Source: Paenibacillus pedocola
GTDB taxonomy: Bacteria; Bacillota; Bacilli; Paenibacillales; Paenibacillaceae
DNA length: 64,000 nucleotides
Direction of reading: 5' to 3'
Assembly (NCBI RefSeq): GCF_031599675.1
Contig: NZ_CP134223.1
Location: 1,302,001-1,366,000 of the forward strand
Positions within the stretch are counted from its first letter, which is position 1. Every line of letters begins with the position of its first letter. The translations under genes were made by a program, and so were the position numbers. Below the pieces are notes generated by a model. That model made no database searches, was not told where the DNA came from, and was given only the letters and a program-made list of their open reading frames with translations. This document shows, in pieces, positions 23,600 through 32,461 of this stretch.

Positions 23600-24790
23600 T
23601 TATTTAGTGAGTGCTTCTGCTGATAGCGGGTAGCTTTGGACAAGCTTCCATTTACCGTCCGCCGACTTTTTCAGCGTAGTGACCATGGTGGTGCGGTTGT
23701 CCTGGAATTGTGGTCCTTTAAGCTTCTTGGTCGTCTGCACTGAATATATGGCGGCTTCATTACCTGTATAGTCGATAATCTTCGAGGATTCAATCACGGT
23801 TTGAAGATCGTAAGCCTGGAAAACCTGGCCGGCCATTACTTTGTTCTGCTCGTACGCGGGGGAGGACTCGTCAATGGTAGACTGCACACCCTCAAGATCC
23901 TCTTTGTTGGTGAAGTCTATATTTGCGGCAAATACAGCTTTGATCGCTGCCTCATCCGTCTGCGGCACAGTAACGGCTGCATTCAGAACCCCTTCCGGAA
24001 GGCTATATTTCATAGCTTGAACCTGCACATTGCTGATTTTCCAGCCGGAATCCTTGGAACTGCGGGTTAGGGAATAGACATTCTCGGACTGACTGTTCGG
24101 CATGAACGGCCCGCTGACTTTTTCAGAGGACTCAATGGTATGTACAGTCACTTCATTTGTTTTTACATCGATAATGTTCATCTGATCTACCGTATTTTTG
24201 AGCTCGTAGGTTGCGTATTGTTCCTTGAGCTGCGGGCCAATCTGAGCCAGAGGGGATTTGGAATCAATGAGGCTCATGAATCCGTCATAGTTCTCTTCAT
24301 TAGAATAGGATACAAACTTTTTGAAGAAATCAGCAATCTCAGCAGTGTCCACAGAGCTCTGGAGGCTGGTGATCTCAACGGTTCTGGTAGTAGCATTCCA
24401 GACCACGTTGTTGCCTGTGGCTTCACTTACAAACCGGACGGGTACATAAGTGACGTTATTAACCATTTTAGGAGCAGTCTGCAGCGGTTTGATGATCCCG
24501 TTAATGCTCGCATTTTTGCTGCCGATCTGCAGCTTGATGGTCAGGCCTTCCTTGGTAGCGGTTATCGTGCTTGTCTTGGCATCAAATACCAGTTTCAAGC
24601 CCAGCTTCTCGAAAATTGGCCGCATGGGAACGAGGATGGAGTGCCCGTCATTCAGGGGGGCATTGGTCGTCGTCAGGTTAAGCTTTTGCTGGTCAATCTG
24701 GACTGAGATGGGTTTCTCTGCTGCCGATGCGGACAAGCTGATAGCGCTGGATAAGGTGAGTACAGCAATAAATCCGGGTAGTATTTTCAT
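23600..24790 (-). CDS. Exported protein with copper amine oxidase N-terminal-like domain and two NTF2-like repeats
   Basis: A 396-residue protein with a signal peptide (cleavage near SASA|AEKP). Residues about 27-130 match the copper-amine-oxidase N-terminal-like domain (ILVPMRPIFEKLGLKL, TYVPVRFVSEATGNNVVWN). This domain is widespread in Paenibacillus exported proteins and is not itself an oxidase. Two homologous modules follow, about 135-255 and 275-395, each with a pattern like NxEDxxGxxSxIDxxSP and a closing W-K-x-V/I strand, consistent with SnoaL/NTF2-like folds. The start has AAAGGAG upstream. It is divergent from the first Tad operon. Confidence 0.75.
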   Translation of the reverse strand: MKILPGFIAVLTLSSAISLSASAAEKPISVQIDQQKLNLTTTNAPLNDGHSILVPMRPIFEKLGLKLVFDAKTSTITATKEGLTIKLQIGSKNASINGIIKPLQTAPKMVNNVTYVPVRFVSEATGNNVVWNATTRTVEITSLQSSVDTAEIADFFKKFVSYSNEENYDGFMSLIDSKSPLAQIGPQLKEQYATYELKNTVDQMNIIDVKTNEVTVHTIESSEKVSGPFMPNSQSENVYSLTRSSKDSGWKISNVQVQAMKYSLPEGVLNAAVTVPQTDEAAIKAVFAANIDFTNKEDLEGVQSTIDESSPAYEQNKVMAGQVFQAYDLQTVIESSKIIDYTGNEAAIYSVQTTKKLKGPQFQDNRTTMVTTLKKSADGKWKLVQSYPLSAEALTK

Positions 24791-24949
24791 TTGCGGAAAA
24801 TCTCCTTTTTAAATAGTAGTTTTGGTTGGAAAATGTCTGCCACCTGATATTATAACCGAGAAATACATCTTGGGTATATATCCCATTTTGGATATGGCCT
24901 GCCAGAAAATTAGGGAGTAGCCGCCGTACGATAAAAAAATTATTGCTGC

Positions 24950-25047
24950 TCTACTGCATATATGCTACTATAGCTGTAAATTAAAGGATTAACAGCGGAA
25001 GCACCGTTCAATGACCGTATCTCACGGTTATTGGCGGTGCTTTTTTT
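24950..25047 (+). promoter_or_regulatory. Leader with intrinsic terminator ahead of Tad cluster 1
   Basis: AAGCACCG (24999-25006) pairs with CGGTGCTT, and inside it TGACCGT pairs with ACGGTTA; seven T residues follow (25041-25047). The neighbour upstream is divergent, so this terminator cannot belong to any earlier rightward gene. It lies 34 bases before the first tad start, behind a weak candidate promoter near TACTAT (about 24966). The simplest reading is an attenuator controlling the whole operon. Confidence 0.65.
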
Positions 25048-25080
25048 GTTGTCTCAATTACAAGAAAGGAGAGTGGCTTC

Positions 25081-26250
25081 ATGGCGGCGAGAATTGTACT
25101 GGCCGTGCGCGAGAGTCAATACATTGAACCGTTGCTGCATTATATCCATCACAGTGATTACGGTGAGCTGTTGCGGGTATCAGCGTTCAGCAGGCCGGAA
25201 ACCTTTATGGAATTTATGAAAAGCGAAGAGACGGTGGATGCGGTCGTCGGAGATCCCTTCTTCATTGAGGCCTGGCTGGTGGAAGGGAAGAATACGGTTC
25301 CGTGGGCAGTCCTTAGTGAGGATGGCCGGACATTAGGCAAGAGTGCTAATCTGGCTGGCGGCGTGGTCATTGCGAAATACCAGTCGCTTCCCGCACTTCT
25401 CGAATCCATACTCCAGCTGTGTGATGTGGTGCGATCGAGGCCATCCTCCGCGGATAGAGAACAGACCCTCATACTCGGAGTGGTCTCGGCGACGGGCAGC
25501 AGCGGCAAAACAACTCTTGCACTCAATATGTCCAAACAGCTTACGGATTTAGGGTTGTCTGTCTTCTATTTGAATCTGGAAAGTGTGGACAGCAGCGGAT
25601 TATTTGTGCCGATGCCGGCGGGGAACACACCCGGACTTGAACGGTTGCTCTATGAGCTCAAGGCAGGCCGGGGGGAAGGGGGCAAGGACAGCGCAGGGAA
25701 TATTGAGCTGGGAAGATATGTAGCCAGGTATGACCGCCTGCGCTGTGATGCATTCAGACCTGTAGAGAACTTCAAAGAAATGCTCCAGATGACCCGGCAG
25801 GATACGCTGGATTTATTGGAACTGCTGGATGCAGCCGGAAGCTATGACATCGTGATTGTTGATGCCGGCAGTATTGAAGAGGAACGGACTCTGGCTGTAT
25901 TGCAGCGGTGCGGGATCCTGCTATGGATGCTCAGAAACGATGAGGCAAGCATGTACAAAACCCTAAGGTGGCTGGAGCATGGCAGCCATCCGCATTCCGG
26001 CTGGCCGCCGGATATTCAGGAGAGGAGCCGGTTTGTACTCAACTTTGCTACGGATTCAGTGCAGAACACGCCAGTTCCTGAAGAAATTAAGCTGGATGCT
26101 CTGCTTCCTTATATCCCGTCCTGGGGCTTACGGCATCATGTTGAGCTCAGCCTCAGTTCTCCGCAGTTTATGGCTGGCGTTCAGCAGCTCTGCGAAGGAA
26201 TCATAGAGCCGGTATTACCTCTCGTATTTACAGGTAATCTGCATGAATGA
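25081..26250 (+). CDS. tadZ: TadZ/CpaE-like MinD-family ATPase (Tad cluster 1)
   Basis: A 389-residue protein. Residues 1 to about 120 resemble a degenerate response-regulator receiver. From about 132 a MinD-like ATPase follows, with the P-loop VSATGSSGKTTLALNMSKQL, which keeps the GKTT core, and a DAG motif (VIVDAGSIEEE). TadZ/CpaE proteins place the pilus machine at specific membrane sites. First gene of the operon; its last 8 bases overlap tadA. Confidence 0.78.
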   Translation: MAARIVLAVRESQYIEPLLHYIHHSDYGELLRVSAFSRPETFMEFMKSEETVDAVVGDPFFIEAWLVEGKNTVPWAVLSEDGRTLGKSANLAGGVVIAKYQSLPALLESILQLCDVVRSRPSSADREQTLILGVVSATGSSGKTTLALNMSKQLTDLGLSVFYLNLESVDSSGLFVPMPAGNTPGLERLLYELKAGRGEGGKDSAGNIELGRYVARYDRLRCDAFRPVENFKEMLQMTRQDTLDLLELLDAAGSYDIVIVDAGSIEEERTLAVLQRCGILLWMLRNDEASMYKTLRWLEHGSHPHSGWPPDIQERSRFVLNFATDSVQNTPVPEEIKLDALLPYIPSWGLRHHVELSLSSPQFMAGVQQLCEGIIEPVLPLVFTGNLHE

Positions 26251-27508
26251 AGAGCTGTTCAGGAAGCTCAGGCGTGACATCCGCGCAGGACTTGATGTTA
26301 CATCGGCTGCAGGCAACCATGAGCTCAGCGCATATATAGAACGAACCATTCTGGAAATGCAGAGCCTGCGGTATTTAACCGCCCAGGAGAAGCATGAGCT
26401 GGTGAAGAAGCTGTTCGATTCCTTCCGGGGGCTGGATGTGCTGCAGCCGCTGGTTGATAATCCGGCGATCACTGAGATTATGATCAACAGCCATGATGAG
26501 ATTTTTGTGGAGGAGGAAGGTCAGATCCGGCGTCTGCCGCTGGCCTTCGAGTCTAGAAGCAGACTGGAGGATATTATCCAGTCGGTGGTATCCGGGGTGA
26601 ACCGGGTAGTCAATGATTCCTCGCCGATCGTGGATGCACGGCTGCGGGATGGCTCACGCGTCAATGTTGTGCTGCCGCCGGTAGCGCTGAAGGGGCCGGC
26701 CATGACCATCCGCAAATTTCCCGAATCGCCGATGACAATGGGCGAACTGGTACAGCGCGGTGCGCTAAGCGGAGAGGCGGCGGAGTTTCTGCAAATTCTG
26801 GTTGCTGCCGGATACAACATTTTTATCAGCGGCGGTACTGGCTCCGGCAAGACTACATTTTTAAACGCCCTTTCCCAGTTCATTCCGCCGCAGGAACGGG
26901 TCATTACGATCGAGGACTCCGCCGAGCTGCAAATTGTCACCGTGCCTAACCTTGTCTCCCTGGAGACGAGGAACGCCAATACGGAGGGACGCGGGGAGAT
27001 TACAATTCGTGATCTGATCCGCTCATCCCTGCGGATGCGGCCGAACCGCATCGTGGTCGGTGAGGTCCGGGGAGCCGAATGCTTGGATATGCTGCAGGCG
27101 ATGAACACCGGCCATGCGGGAAGCTTGTCCACAGGGCACTCGAACAGCGCGCGGGATATGGTCAGCCGCCTGGAGACGATGGTGCTTAGCGCAGCTAATC
27201 TCCCTGTAGCCGTAGTCCGGCAGCAGATCGGCTCGGCGATCGATATCTTCGTACATCTCTCCAGGCTGCGGGACCGTTCACGAAGAGTGCTGGAAATTTG
27301 CGAGGTCATTGGAATACAAGATGGGGAGGTGGTGCTGAACCCATTGTATGAGTTCCGGGAGACAGGGGAAAGTGACGGAAGGGTAGACGGCGCCCTTGTT
27401 GCCTGCGGCAATCCTCTGCAGCATTCCGGCAAGCTGAAGATGGCCGGAGTGAGTAACTATCCCCTGGCGCAATTTGAGTCTGGGATTTCGAAGGGGGTAC
27501 TGATATGA
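26243..27508 (+). CDS. tadA: TadA/CpaF secretion ATPase (Tad cluster 1)
   Basis: A 421-residue type II/IV secretion ATPase. The N-terminal helical part (DPLV-like LQPLVDNPAITEIMINSHDE) is followed by Walker A GGTGSGKTT (about 197), the Asp box TIEDSAEL, Walker B-type IVVGEVRGAECLDML and the His box GSLSTGHSNSARD. These are all the residues needed for hexameric ATPase activity. It drives assembly and retraction of Flp pili at the inner face of the membrane. It overlaps tadB by 4 bases (ATGA). Confidence 0.92.
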   Translation: MNEELFRKLRRDIRAGLDVTSAAGNHELSAYIERTILEMQSLRYLTAQEKHELVKKLFDSFRGLDVLQPLVDNPAITEIMINSHDEIFVEEEGQIRRLPLAFESRSRLEDIIQSVVSGVNRVVNDSSPIVDARLRDGSRVNVVLPPVALKGPAMTIRKFPESPMTMGELVQRGALSGEAAEFLQILVAAGYNIFISGGTGSGKTTFLNALSQFIPPQERVITIEDSAELQIVTVPNLVSLETRNANTEGRGEITIRDLIRSSLRMRPNRIVVGEVRGAECLDMLQAMNTGHAGSLSTGHSNSARDMVSRLETMVLSAANLPVAVVRQQIGSAIDIFVHLSRLRDRSRRVLEICEVIGIQDGEVVLNPLYEFRETGESDGRVDGALVACGNPLQHSGKLKMAGVSNYPLAQFESGISKGVLI

Positions 27509-28353
27509 AGCAATCACATAGGATGCCAGTCCGCTTACCGGTTCGGCGAAGCAGATTCGGTGTTGTAAGCGAGAATGGAGTGAATGAAAAGGAAAAGCAA
27601 AGGAGGCCTCAACTGCCGGACTATACGGTGTACATATTGTCCCCCGGATTAAAAATGCTGGCGGTGCTGGCAGGCGGGCTGCTGCTTTTTGGCCTCGGCT
27701 ATCTGTTCTATCACCAGGTGCTGCTCTCCTTGCTGCTGGTTCCGGGAGGAGCCTATGCGCCGCGGATCCTGCGTGATTATCTTAGAGACCGGCGGCGCTC
27801 GGCGCTCAATCTGCAGTTTAAGAAGACCTTGTTTTCACTCTCTTCTTCGCTTTCCGCCGGACGTTCGGTCGAGAATGCTTTTCGTGAAGCAGTTGCGGAT
27901 CTGCAAATGCTCGATCCAGAGGGAAGCAGCGATATGCTCTCAGAGCTGACGATTATCTGCGCCCGGATGGAATATAACCAGCCGGTGGAGGAGGCGTTGC
28001 ATGACTTCAGCCTGCGGGCCGGGATGGAGGATGTCGAGCGGTTTGCCGATGTGTTCTCCGTCTGCAAGCGCACTGGCGGCGATCTGGTCGAAGTGGTGCG
28101 CCGCACGTCCACGATTATTGGGGAGAAGCTTGATATCCAGCAGGATATTGCCGTCAGTATTGCCCAGAAGAAATTCGAGGCCAAAGCGCTGCTGGCCGCT
28201 CCGTTAATGATGGTTCTATTTATGAGCCTGACCGCAGGCGACTATATGGAGCCGATGTATACAGGTGCTGGAATGGCCATTTCGACCTTAGCGCTGGCTG
28301 GTTTGTTTCTGTGTTATCTCTGGACTTCCAAGATCATGAATATTCCGCTGTAA
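27505..28353 (+). CDS. tadB: TadB-like membrane platform protein (Tad cluster 1)
   Basis: A 282-residue T2SSF-type protein. A basic N terminus is followed by two membrane helices (LAVLAGGLLLFGLGYLFYHQ) and a cytoplasmic helical bundle (LNLQFKKTLFSLSSSLSAGR, EALHDFSLRAG, DVFSVCKRTGGDLVEVVRRT). Two C-terminal membrane helices close the protein. With TadC it forms the platform on which TadA acts. AAGGGGG lies before the ATG, which overlaps the tadA stop. Confidence 0.85.
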   Translation: MKQSHRMPVRLPVRRSRFGVVSENGVNEKEKQRRPQLPDYTVYILSPGLKMLAVLAGGLLLFGLGYLFYHQVLLSLLLVPGGAYAPRILRDYLRDRRRSALNLQFKKTLFSLSSSLSAGRSVENAFREAVADLQMLDPEGSSDMLSELTIICARMEYNQPVEEALHDFSLRAGMEDVERFADVFSVCKRTGGDLVEVVRRTSTIIGEKLDIQQDIAVSIAQKKFEAKALLAAPLMMVLFMSLTAGDYMEPMYTGAGMAISTLALAGLFLCYLWTSKIMNIPL

Positions 28354-28365
28354 GGAGGCGAGGTA

Positions 28366-29241
28366 ATGCTGCAGTGGTTGTGCGGCGGGGCCGCGATAGC
28401 TTTGGGACTGTGCTGGATGCTTCTGCGGCTGAAATGCGGCCGCCGGTATGCCGTGCTGCGCAGCCTGCCGATGGAGGGACTGCGGCTGCGTGGAATTGGA
28501 GAACCCTTTCTGCTGCTGATCGAGCGATGGAGAATTGGCAGTCATCTGCCTTCGGTCATGTTCAGAATCCAGCGGTCGCTGCAGCAGAGCTATGGCATGC
28601 GCTACAGCTCAGAGCGGACATTAATCTTTATGGCAGAAATGTTCAGCTACAGTTGGCTGTTTATGCTTGGGGGCAGCCTGCTGACCGCCTTCAGCGGTGA
28701 GCAGGCCGGAATCATAATCGGCGCGGTCCTGGCGCTGATATTACCGGTTGCGCTGGTTAGTGATCTGCATAAGAAAGTACGGCTGCGTGAACAGAATATT
28801 ATGCTGGAACTGCCAGAGCTGCTGAACAGCATTGTACTGCTGGTTGGCGCCGGAGAGACTGTGCAGCGGGCGATTATCCGCTGTGTTGAGAGCCGCAAGG
28901 GCAACTATAGTCATCCGCTTTATAAAGAATTATTTATTATGACTACGGAATGGGAAGGCGGCTATTCATTCCAGCAGGCTTTCGAGAATTTCAGCAAACG
29001 CTGCGCGGTACAGGAGGTGTCACTGTTTACAACGACGGTGCTGCTGAATTACCGCAGAGGCGGTGCAGACTTTGTTCTATCGCTGCGGGATCTTTCCCGG
29101 ATGTTATGGGAGAAACGGAAGGCGGTCAGCCGGACGCGCGGGGAACAGGCTTCCTCGAAGCTGGTTTTCCCGATGGTGTTAATTTTTTTGATTGTAATTG
29201 TGCTGGTGGGAACACCGGCGATCATGATGCTGAAAATGTAG
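28366..29241 (+). CDS. tadC: TadC-like membrane platform protein (Tad cluster 1)
   Basis: A 291-residue protein of the same F domain family, with an N-terminal membrane segment and two more near residues 85-125. The cytoplasmic segment carries LPELLNSIVLLVGAGETVQR and FSKRCAVQEVSLFTTTVLLN, and a C-terminal membrane helix (LIFLIVIVLVGTPAIMML) follows. AAGGAGG lies upstream. It is the TadB partner and sits 12 bases after it. Confidence 0.85.
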   Translation: MLQWLCGGAAIALGLCWMLLRLKCGRRYAVLRSLPMEGLRLRGIGEPFLLLIERWRIGSHLPSVMFRIQRSLQQSYGMRYSSERTLIFMAEMFSYSWLFMLGGSLLTAFSGEQAGIIIGAVLALILPVALVSDLHKKVRLREQNIMLELPELLNSIVLLVGAGETVQRAIIRCVESRKGNYSHPLYKELFIMTTEWEGGYSFQQAFENFSKRCAVQEVSLFTTTVLLNYRRGGADFVLSLRDLSRMLWEKRKAVSRTRGEQASSKLVFPMVLIFLIVIVLVGTPAIMMLKM

Positions 29242-29254
29242 GAGGATGAGGATA

Positions 29255-29443
29255 ATGATGACGACGTTAGCGGAGGCTGCAAAAGGCTTGTGGAAGGATG
29301 AAGAGGGGCTGGGCACGCTGGAGATGATTATGATTATTGCGGTTTTGATTGCGGTGGTTCTGGTGTTCCGCACAGAAATTGTGAAGGTGGTCAAGGATTT
29401 GATTAGTACAGCCGGAAGTAAGAGCCAGGAAGTTTTTGATTGA
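29255..29443 (+). CDS. Flp-type prepilin (Tad cluster 1)
   Basis: I use the ATG at 29255, 9 nt after GGAGG; the ATG at 29246 touches that site. The 62-residue protein has a short charged leader and the prepilin site EEG|LGTLEM, with Glu at +5. The hydrophobic helix IIAVLIAVVLVFR follows, then a charged tail (about 25 residues). This is the pilus subunit: processed by the A24 peptidase encoded downstream and assembled into a Flp fibre. The stop overlaps the next start. Confidence 0.88.
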   Translation: MMTTLAEAAKGLWKDEEGLGTLEMIMIIAVLIAVVLVFRTEIVKVVKDLISTAGSKSQEVFD

Positions 29444-30105
29444 TGAACCTGAAGAATGACGAAGGCAGCTTCACCATTGAAGCGTCTATGCTGCTGCCAA
29501 TCATCATGGGGATTACGATGCTGCTGTTGTTTTTTTGCCTGTATACCTACCAAAGGACTATGCTGCTGCAGGTAGCCTCTGTTACGGCAGAACGGGCGGC
29601 TTTCAATTGGGATAACAGTCATAAAGGTGCGGAGGGGGCCTTCGCGATTGGGTATTACGATTCGTTGTATTGGCGCATTGGAGAGGATGGATTGCTCACC
29701 TCACTTTTTGGCGCAGAAGCCGGTGATGGCGGAGTTCAGCTGACCCTGCCTGCTGCGGGAGGCTCTGGGACATTGCCAGTTGTCAAACTTCAGCAATCGG
29801 CAGCGAAGGTTCCGGCTAATATAACTGGTGAACTGGCCTACACCTACAGTCTGACTAGCCGCAAAGTAAGTGCAGAGTTGAAGCGCGTGCTTCATCTGCC
29901 GGTGCTGGATGAAATCCTCGAGGATAACGCTGAACCGGAAGTGCAGGTGCAATCGGTTGTTGCAGATCCTGTGGAGTTTATCCGCACCGTGGACCTGATG
30001 CGTTATTATGGAGCGAAGTTCAAGGGAAAGGGACAGGACAGCGGTTCCGGGACAAGCATGGAGAAGCAGGACGCAGGCAAGATGCTGACTAAGCTGAAAA
30101 AGTAG
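29443..30105 (+). CDS. TadE-like pseudopilin (Tad cluster 1)
   Basis: A 220-residue protein starting at the ATG at 29443, which overlaps the prepilin stop (TGATG). The site DEG|SFTIEA (Glu +5) precedes a membrane helix (MLLPIIMGITMLLLFFCLY). The extracytoplasmic domain has no known catalytic motif. Minor pseudopilins of this class (TadE/TadF) are needed for pilus production. Confidence 0.82.
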   Translation: MNLKNDEGSFTIEASMLLPIIMGITMLLLFFCLYTYQRTMLLQVASVTAERAAFNWDNSHKGAEGAFAIGYYDSLYWRIGEDGLLTSLFGAEAGDGGVQLTLPAAGGSGTLPVVKLQQSAAKVPANITGELAYTYSLTSRKVSAELKRVLHLPVLDEILEDNAEPEVQVQSVVADPVEFIRTVDLMRYYGAKFKGKGQDSGSGTSMEKQDAGKMLTKLKK

Positions 30106-30181
30106 GCAGCTAGATAAAGTAGGAGATTTTGAGTCTTAAGGAGCGATGGCTCAGGATAACACGCCAGGGGAGGAGGCTTGG

Positions 30182-32446
30182 TTGAGGATGCTAAAGGCTT
30201 TGACTACCGGTCAGCGAAAAGGGCAGACATCCAGACGGAACAACCGGACCGAAGGCTCAGTCTCGATTTTTCTGATCATGGTGCTGGCATTTGTATTTCT
30301 GTTCACAGCTGTATTGATTGATTACGCAAGGATTGCCGCGGCGAATGTACAGCAGGAGCGTCTGGCAAGGGCAGCGGTCCGCTCGGTGATGTCCTCATAT
30401 GATATCAGCCTGCGGGAGAATTACGGCTTGTTCACCTTCGGGGGCGATGACGGAGATCAGCTGCTGTCCGGTGTGCTGAATGATAATTTATACGAGAGCG
30501 GTCGGGGGGATGCCTTTAATCTGCTGCCTGTCAAGCTGGATACTTCTTCCTTAACCTGGAGCCGCCCCATTGGGAGCTACGATATCTTCCGCAGGCAGAT
30601 TGCCGAGGAGATGAAATATAAGGCACCGGTTGACTTCACGCTGGAGCTGGCCGGAAAGTTCAGGCCGCTGTCGGCGGCGATGGGGGAAGCTTCACGTTCA
30701 ACGAAAGTGCTCGGTAAGCTGCAGCCTTTATATGATGCGCGCGAAGCAGCACTGGATCTCATGATGAAGCGGCGGCGGCAGGCAGCGGAGAGCGGGAGAG
30801 TACTGCAGCAGATGATTATGAATCCTCCTCAGGAAAATGTGAACACTCTTTCTCTTGGGAATATTGCATCTGCGGCTGACATTGTGGCCATGTACAGAGA
30901 TTATGTCGGAAAATACTATGCTGACCTATACCGTGACCGGGAAACGCAGTCTGAAAAGTATCAGCAGGCTCTTGCCCGCTATATAGAGCAAGCTGCCGCT
31001 CTGATTTCAGATCTCCCTGGCACTTTGTCCGCTTACAAGCTGGAGCATAACTCTCTGATGGCTGAGGCGAAAGAGGCGCTTAAGCAGGCCGGAGAACTAA
31101 ATGAGCAAATGAGAAGTGTGCTGGAGCAATCCAGAAACAGCGGGGCTGAGAGCGGTGAAGCTTCGGCAAGTGGATGGGATATTCCAGGCAGCAGCAGTAC
31201 TGAACTGAGTGCCGAGCCGCTGGCAAAGCTGCGTGAGCAGGAAGACGCGCTGATTCTTACGCCTGCCGAAATCAGCGGGATGGAACAAAACTTGCATGCA
31301 CAGGAGTTAGCTTCGCAGGCGGTAGAACCGCCGGTTTCCGTCCTGCCGGCCGTGCTGTCCGAAGTCTCCGGGCTGTATGCTGATTTTACCCAAATGAGTA
31401 CTGCCGTAATAGACGCTTCACATGCCAGCAGTAATTATCTGAACAATTACGGAGATAACGGGGCCGTTATTACAGCCGAAGCAGCCCGGATCGAAGCGCA
31501 TCGGACCTCGGATGGTGAGCGTAAGCAGCTGGAACGGCAGGTCAAAACCAAGCTTGGAGATGCCATGGAGCTGCTGGAGCAGATACGTGGTCTGGGAGAT
31601 AGCGCGGAGGCAGCTATGGGGCGGTACGGCACACTCAGGCAATATTATGAGGAGAATATTAAGCTTAATCAGGCGCAGGATCAGGAGACAACAGGGGAAT
31701 CCGGTAGCGGTACGGATATTTATTCTGCGGGCAGCTCAGCAATGGGGAAGGTGGATGGTCTATATGCCTCCATAGGCAGCATTATGGAGGGCGCGCGGGA
31801 TAGGTTATTCCAAACAGAATACTCAGCGCTATATTTTCCGTACTTTGATCTTTCTTTGCTGGCACCGGCAGTCTCTGGCCCTGCCGGTGATACAGCCTCT
31901 GTGCTGGCAGATCAGCTAGATCCGCATGCCCAGGAGCTGGAGTACATTTTATACGGCTTTCATAATCCGGCAGGAAATGTGGCGGCAGCCTTTGGGGAGA
32001 TCTTTGCACTCAGGCTGGCTATCCGGACGATGGAGGGTTTTATCGAAAGTGCCCGGCTCAGCAATCCGCTGGCCATTCTGGCTGCGGCACTGCTGTACGG
32101 AGTGGAGCAGGCGGTTCAAGATATGCTGCTCCTATGCAAGACTGGAGAGGTTCCGTTGTCCAAATACTTGCCTGCAAAGCTGAATTACCGCGATTACTTG
32201 CGCCTGTTTATGCTGCTGCACGGGACGGGGAATGTACAGCTGTCCCGGATGCTGGCCCTGATCAGGCTTGATACAGGAATCAACCCGGCGGAAAGGTTCA
32301 CTTACGCTTCAGCAGAGATCCGTATGGGCCTGCGGCTGTGGTTTTTGCCGGGTGTGGTGAAGCTGCTGGATTACAGCTCGGCTCTGCCCGGTGATGTGGA
32401 AGATAAAGTGTACTACCGGGCAGTGCAGGCTGATTTTTCTTATTAG
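30182..32446 (+). CDS. Large TadG-like membrane-anchored protein (Tad cluster 1)
   Basis: About 754 residues. The start is uncertain: TTG 30182 lies 5 nt after AGGAGG (30171-30176), ATG 30188 lies 11 nt after it, and ATG 30146 lies 2 nt after AAGGAG. A GSVSIFLIMVLAFVFLFTAV helix anchors the protein, with EG|SVSIF giving no Glu at +5, so it may not be cut. The long exterior part is rich in Ala, Gln and Glu and contains predicted helical stretches (YIEQAAALISDLPGTLSAYK, EAKEALKQAGELNEQMRSVL). A second hydrophobic region near the C terminus (LSNPLAILAAALLYGVEQAV) may re-enter the membrane. Position and anchor match TadG, but it lacks an obvious VWA motif. Confidence 0.7.
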   Translation: MRMLKALTTGQRKGQTSRRNNRTEGSVSIFLIMVLAFVFLFTAVLIDYARIAAANVQQERLARAAVRSVMSSYDISLRENYGLFTFGGDDGDQLLSGVLNDNLYESGRGDAFNLLPVKLDTSSLTWSRPIGSYDIFRRQIAEEMKYKAPVDFTLELAGKFRPLSAAMGEASRSTKVLGKLQPLYDAREAALDLMMKRRRQAAESGRVLQQMIMNPPQENVNTLSLGNIASAADIVAMYRDYVGKYYADLYRDRETQSEKYQQALARYIEQAAALISDLPGTLSAYKLEHNSLMAEAKEALKQAGELNEQMRSVLEQSRNSGAESGEASASGWDIPGSSSTELSAEPLAKLREQEDALILTPAEISGMEQNLHAQELASQAVEPPVSVLPAVLSEVSGLYADFTQMSTAVIDASHASSNYLNNYGDNGAVITAEAARIEAHRTSDGERKQLERQVKTKLGDAMELLEQIRGLGDSAEAAMGRYGTLRQYYEENIKLNQAQDQETTGESGSGTDIYSAGSSAMGKVDGLYASIGSIMEGARDRLFQTEYSALYFPYFDLSLLAPAVSGPAGDTASVLADQLDPHAQELEYILYGFHNPAGNVAAAFGEIFALRLAIRTMEGFIESARLSNPLAILAAALLYGVEQAVQDMLLLCKTGEVPLSKYLPAKLNYRDYLRLFMLLHGTGNVQLSRMLALIRLDTGINPAERFTYASAEIRMGLRLWFLPGVVKLLDYSSALPGDVEDKVYYRAVQADFSY

Positions 32447-32461
32447 CAGGAGGTTGGCAGA

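Noticed and set aside
24950..25080. Cyclic di-GMP riboswitch in the Tad cluster 1 leader
   Set aside because: The leader is short and lacks the conserved GEMM core; only a terminator is evident.
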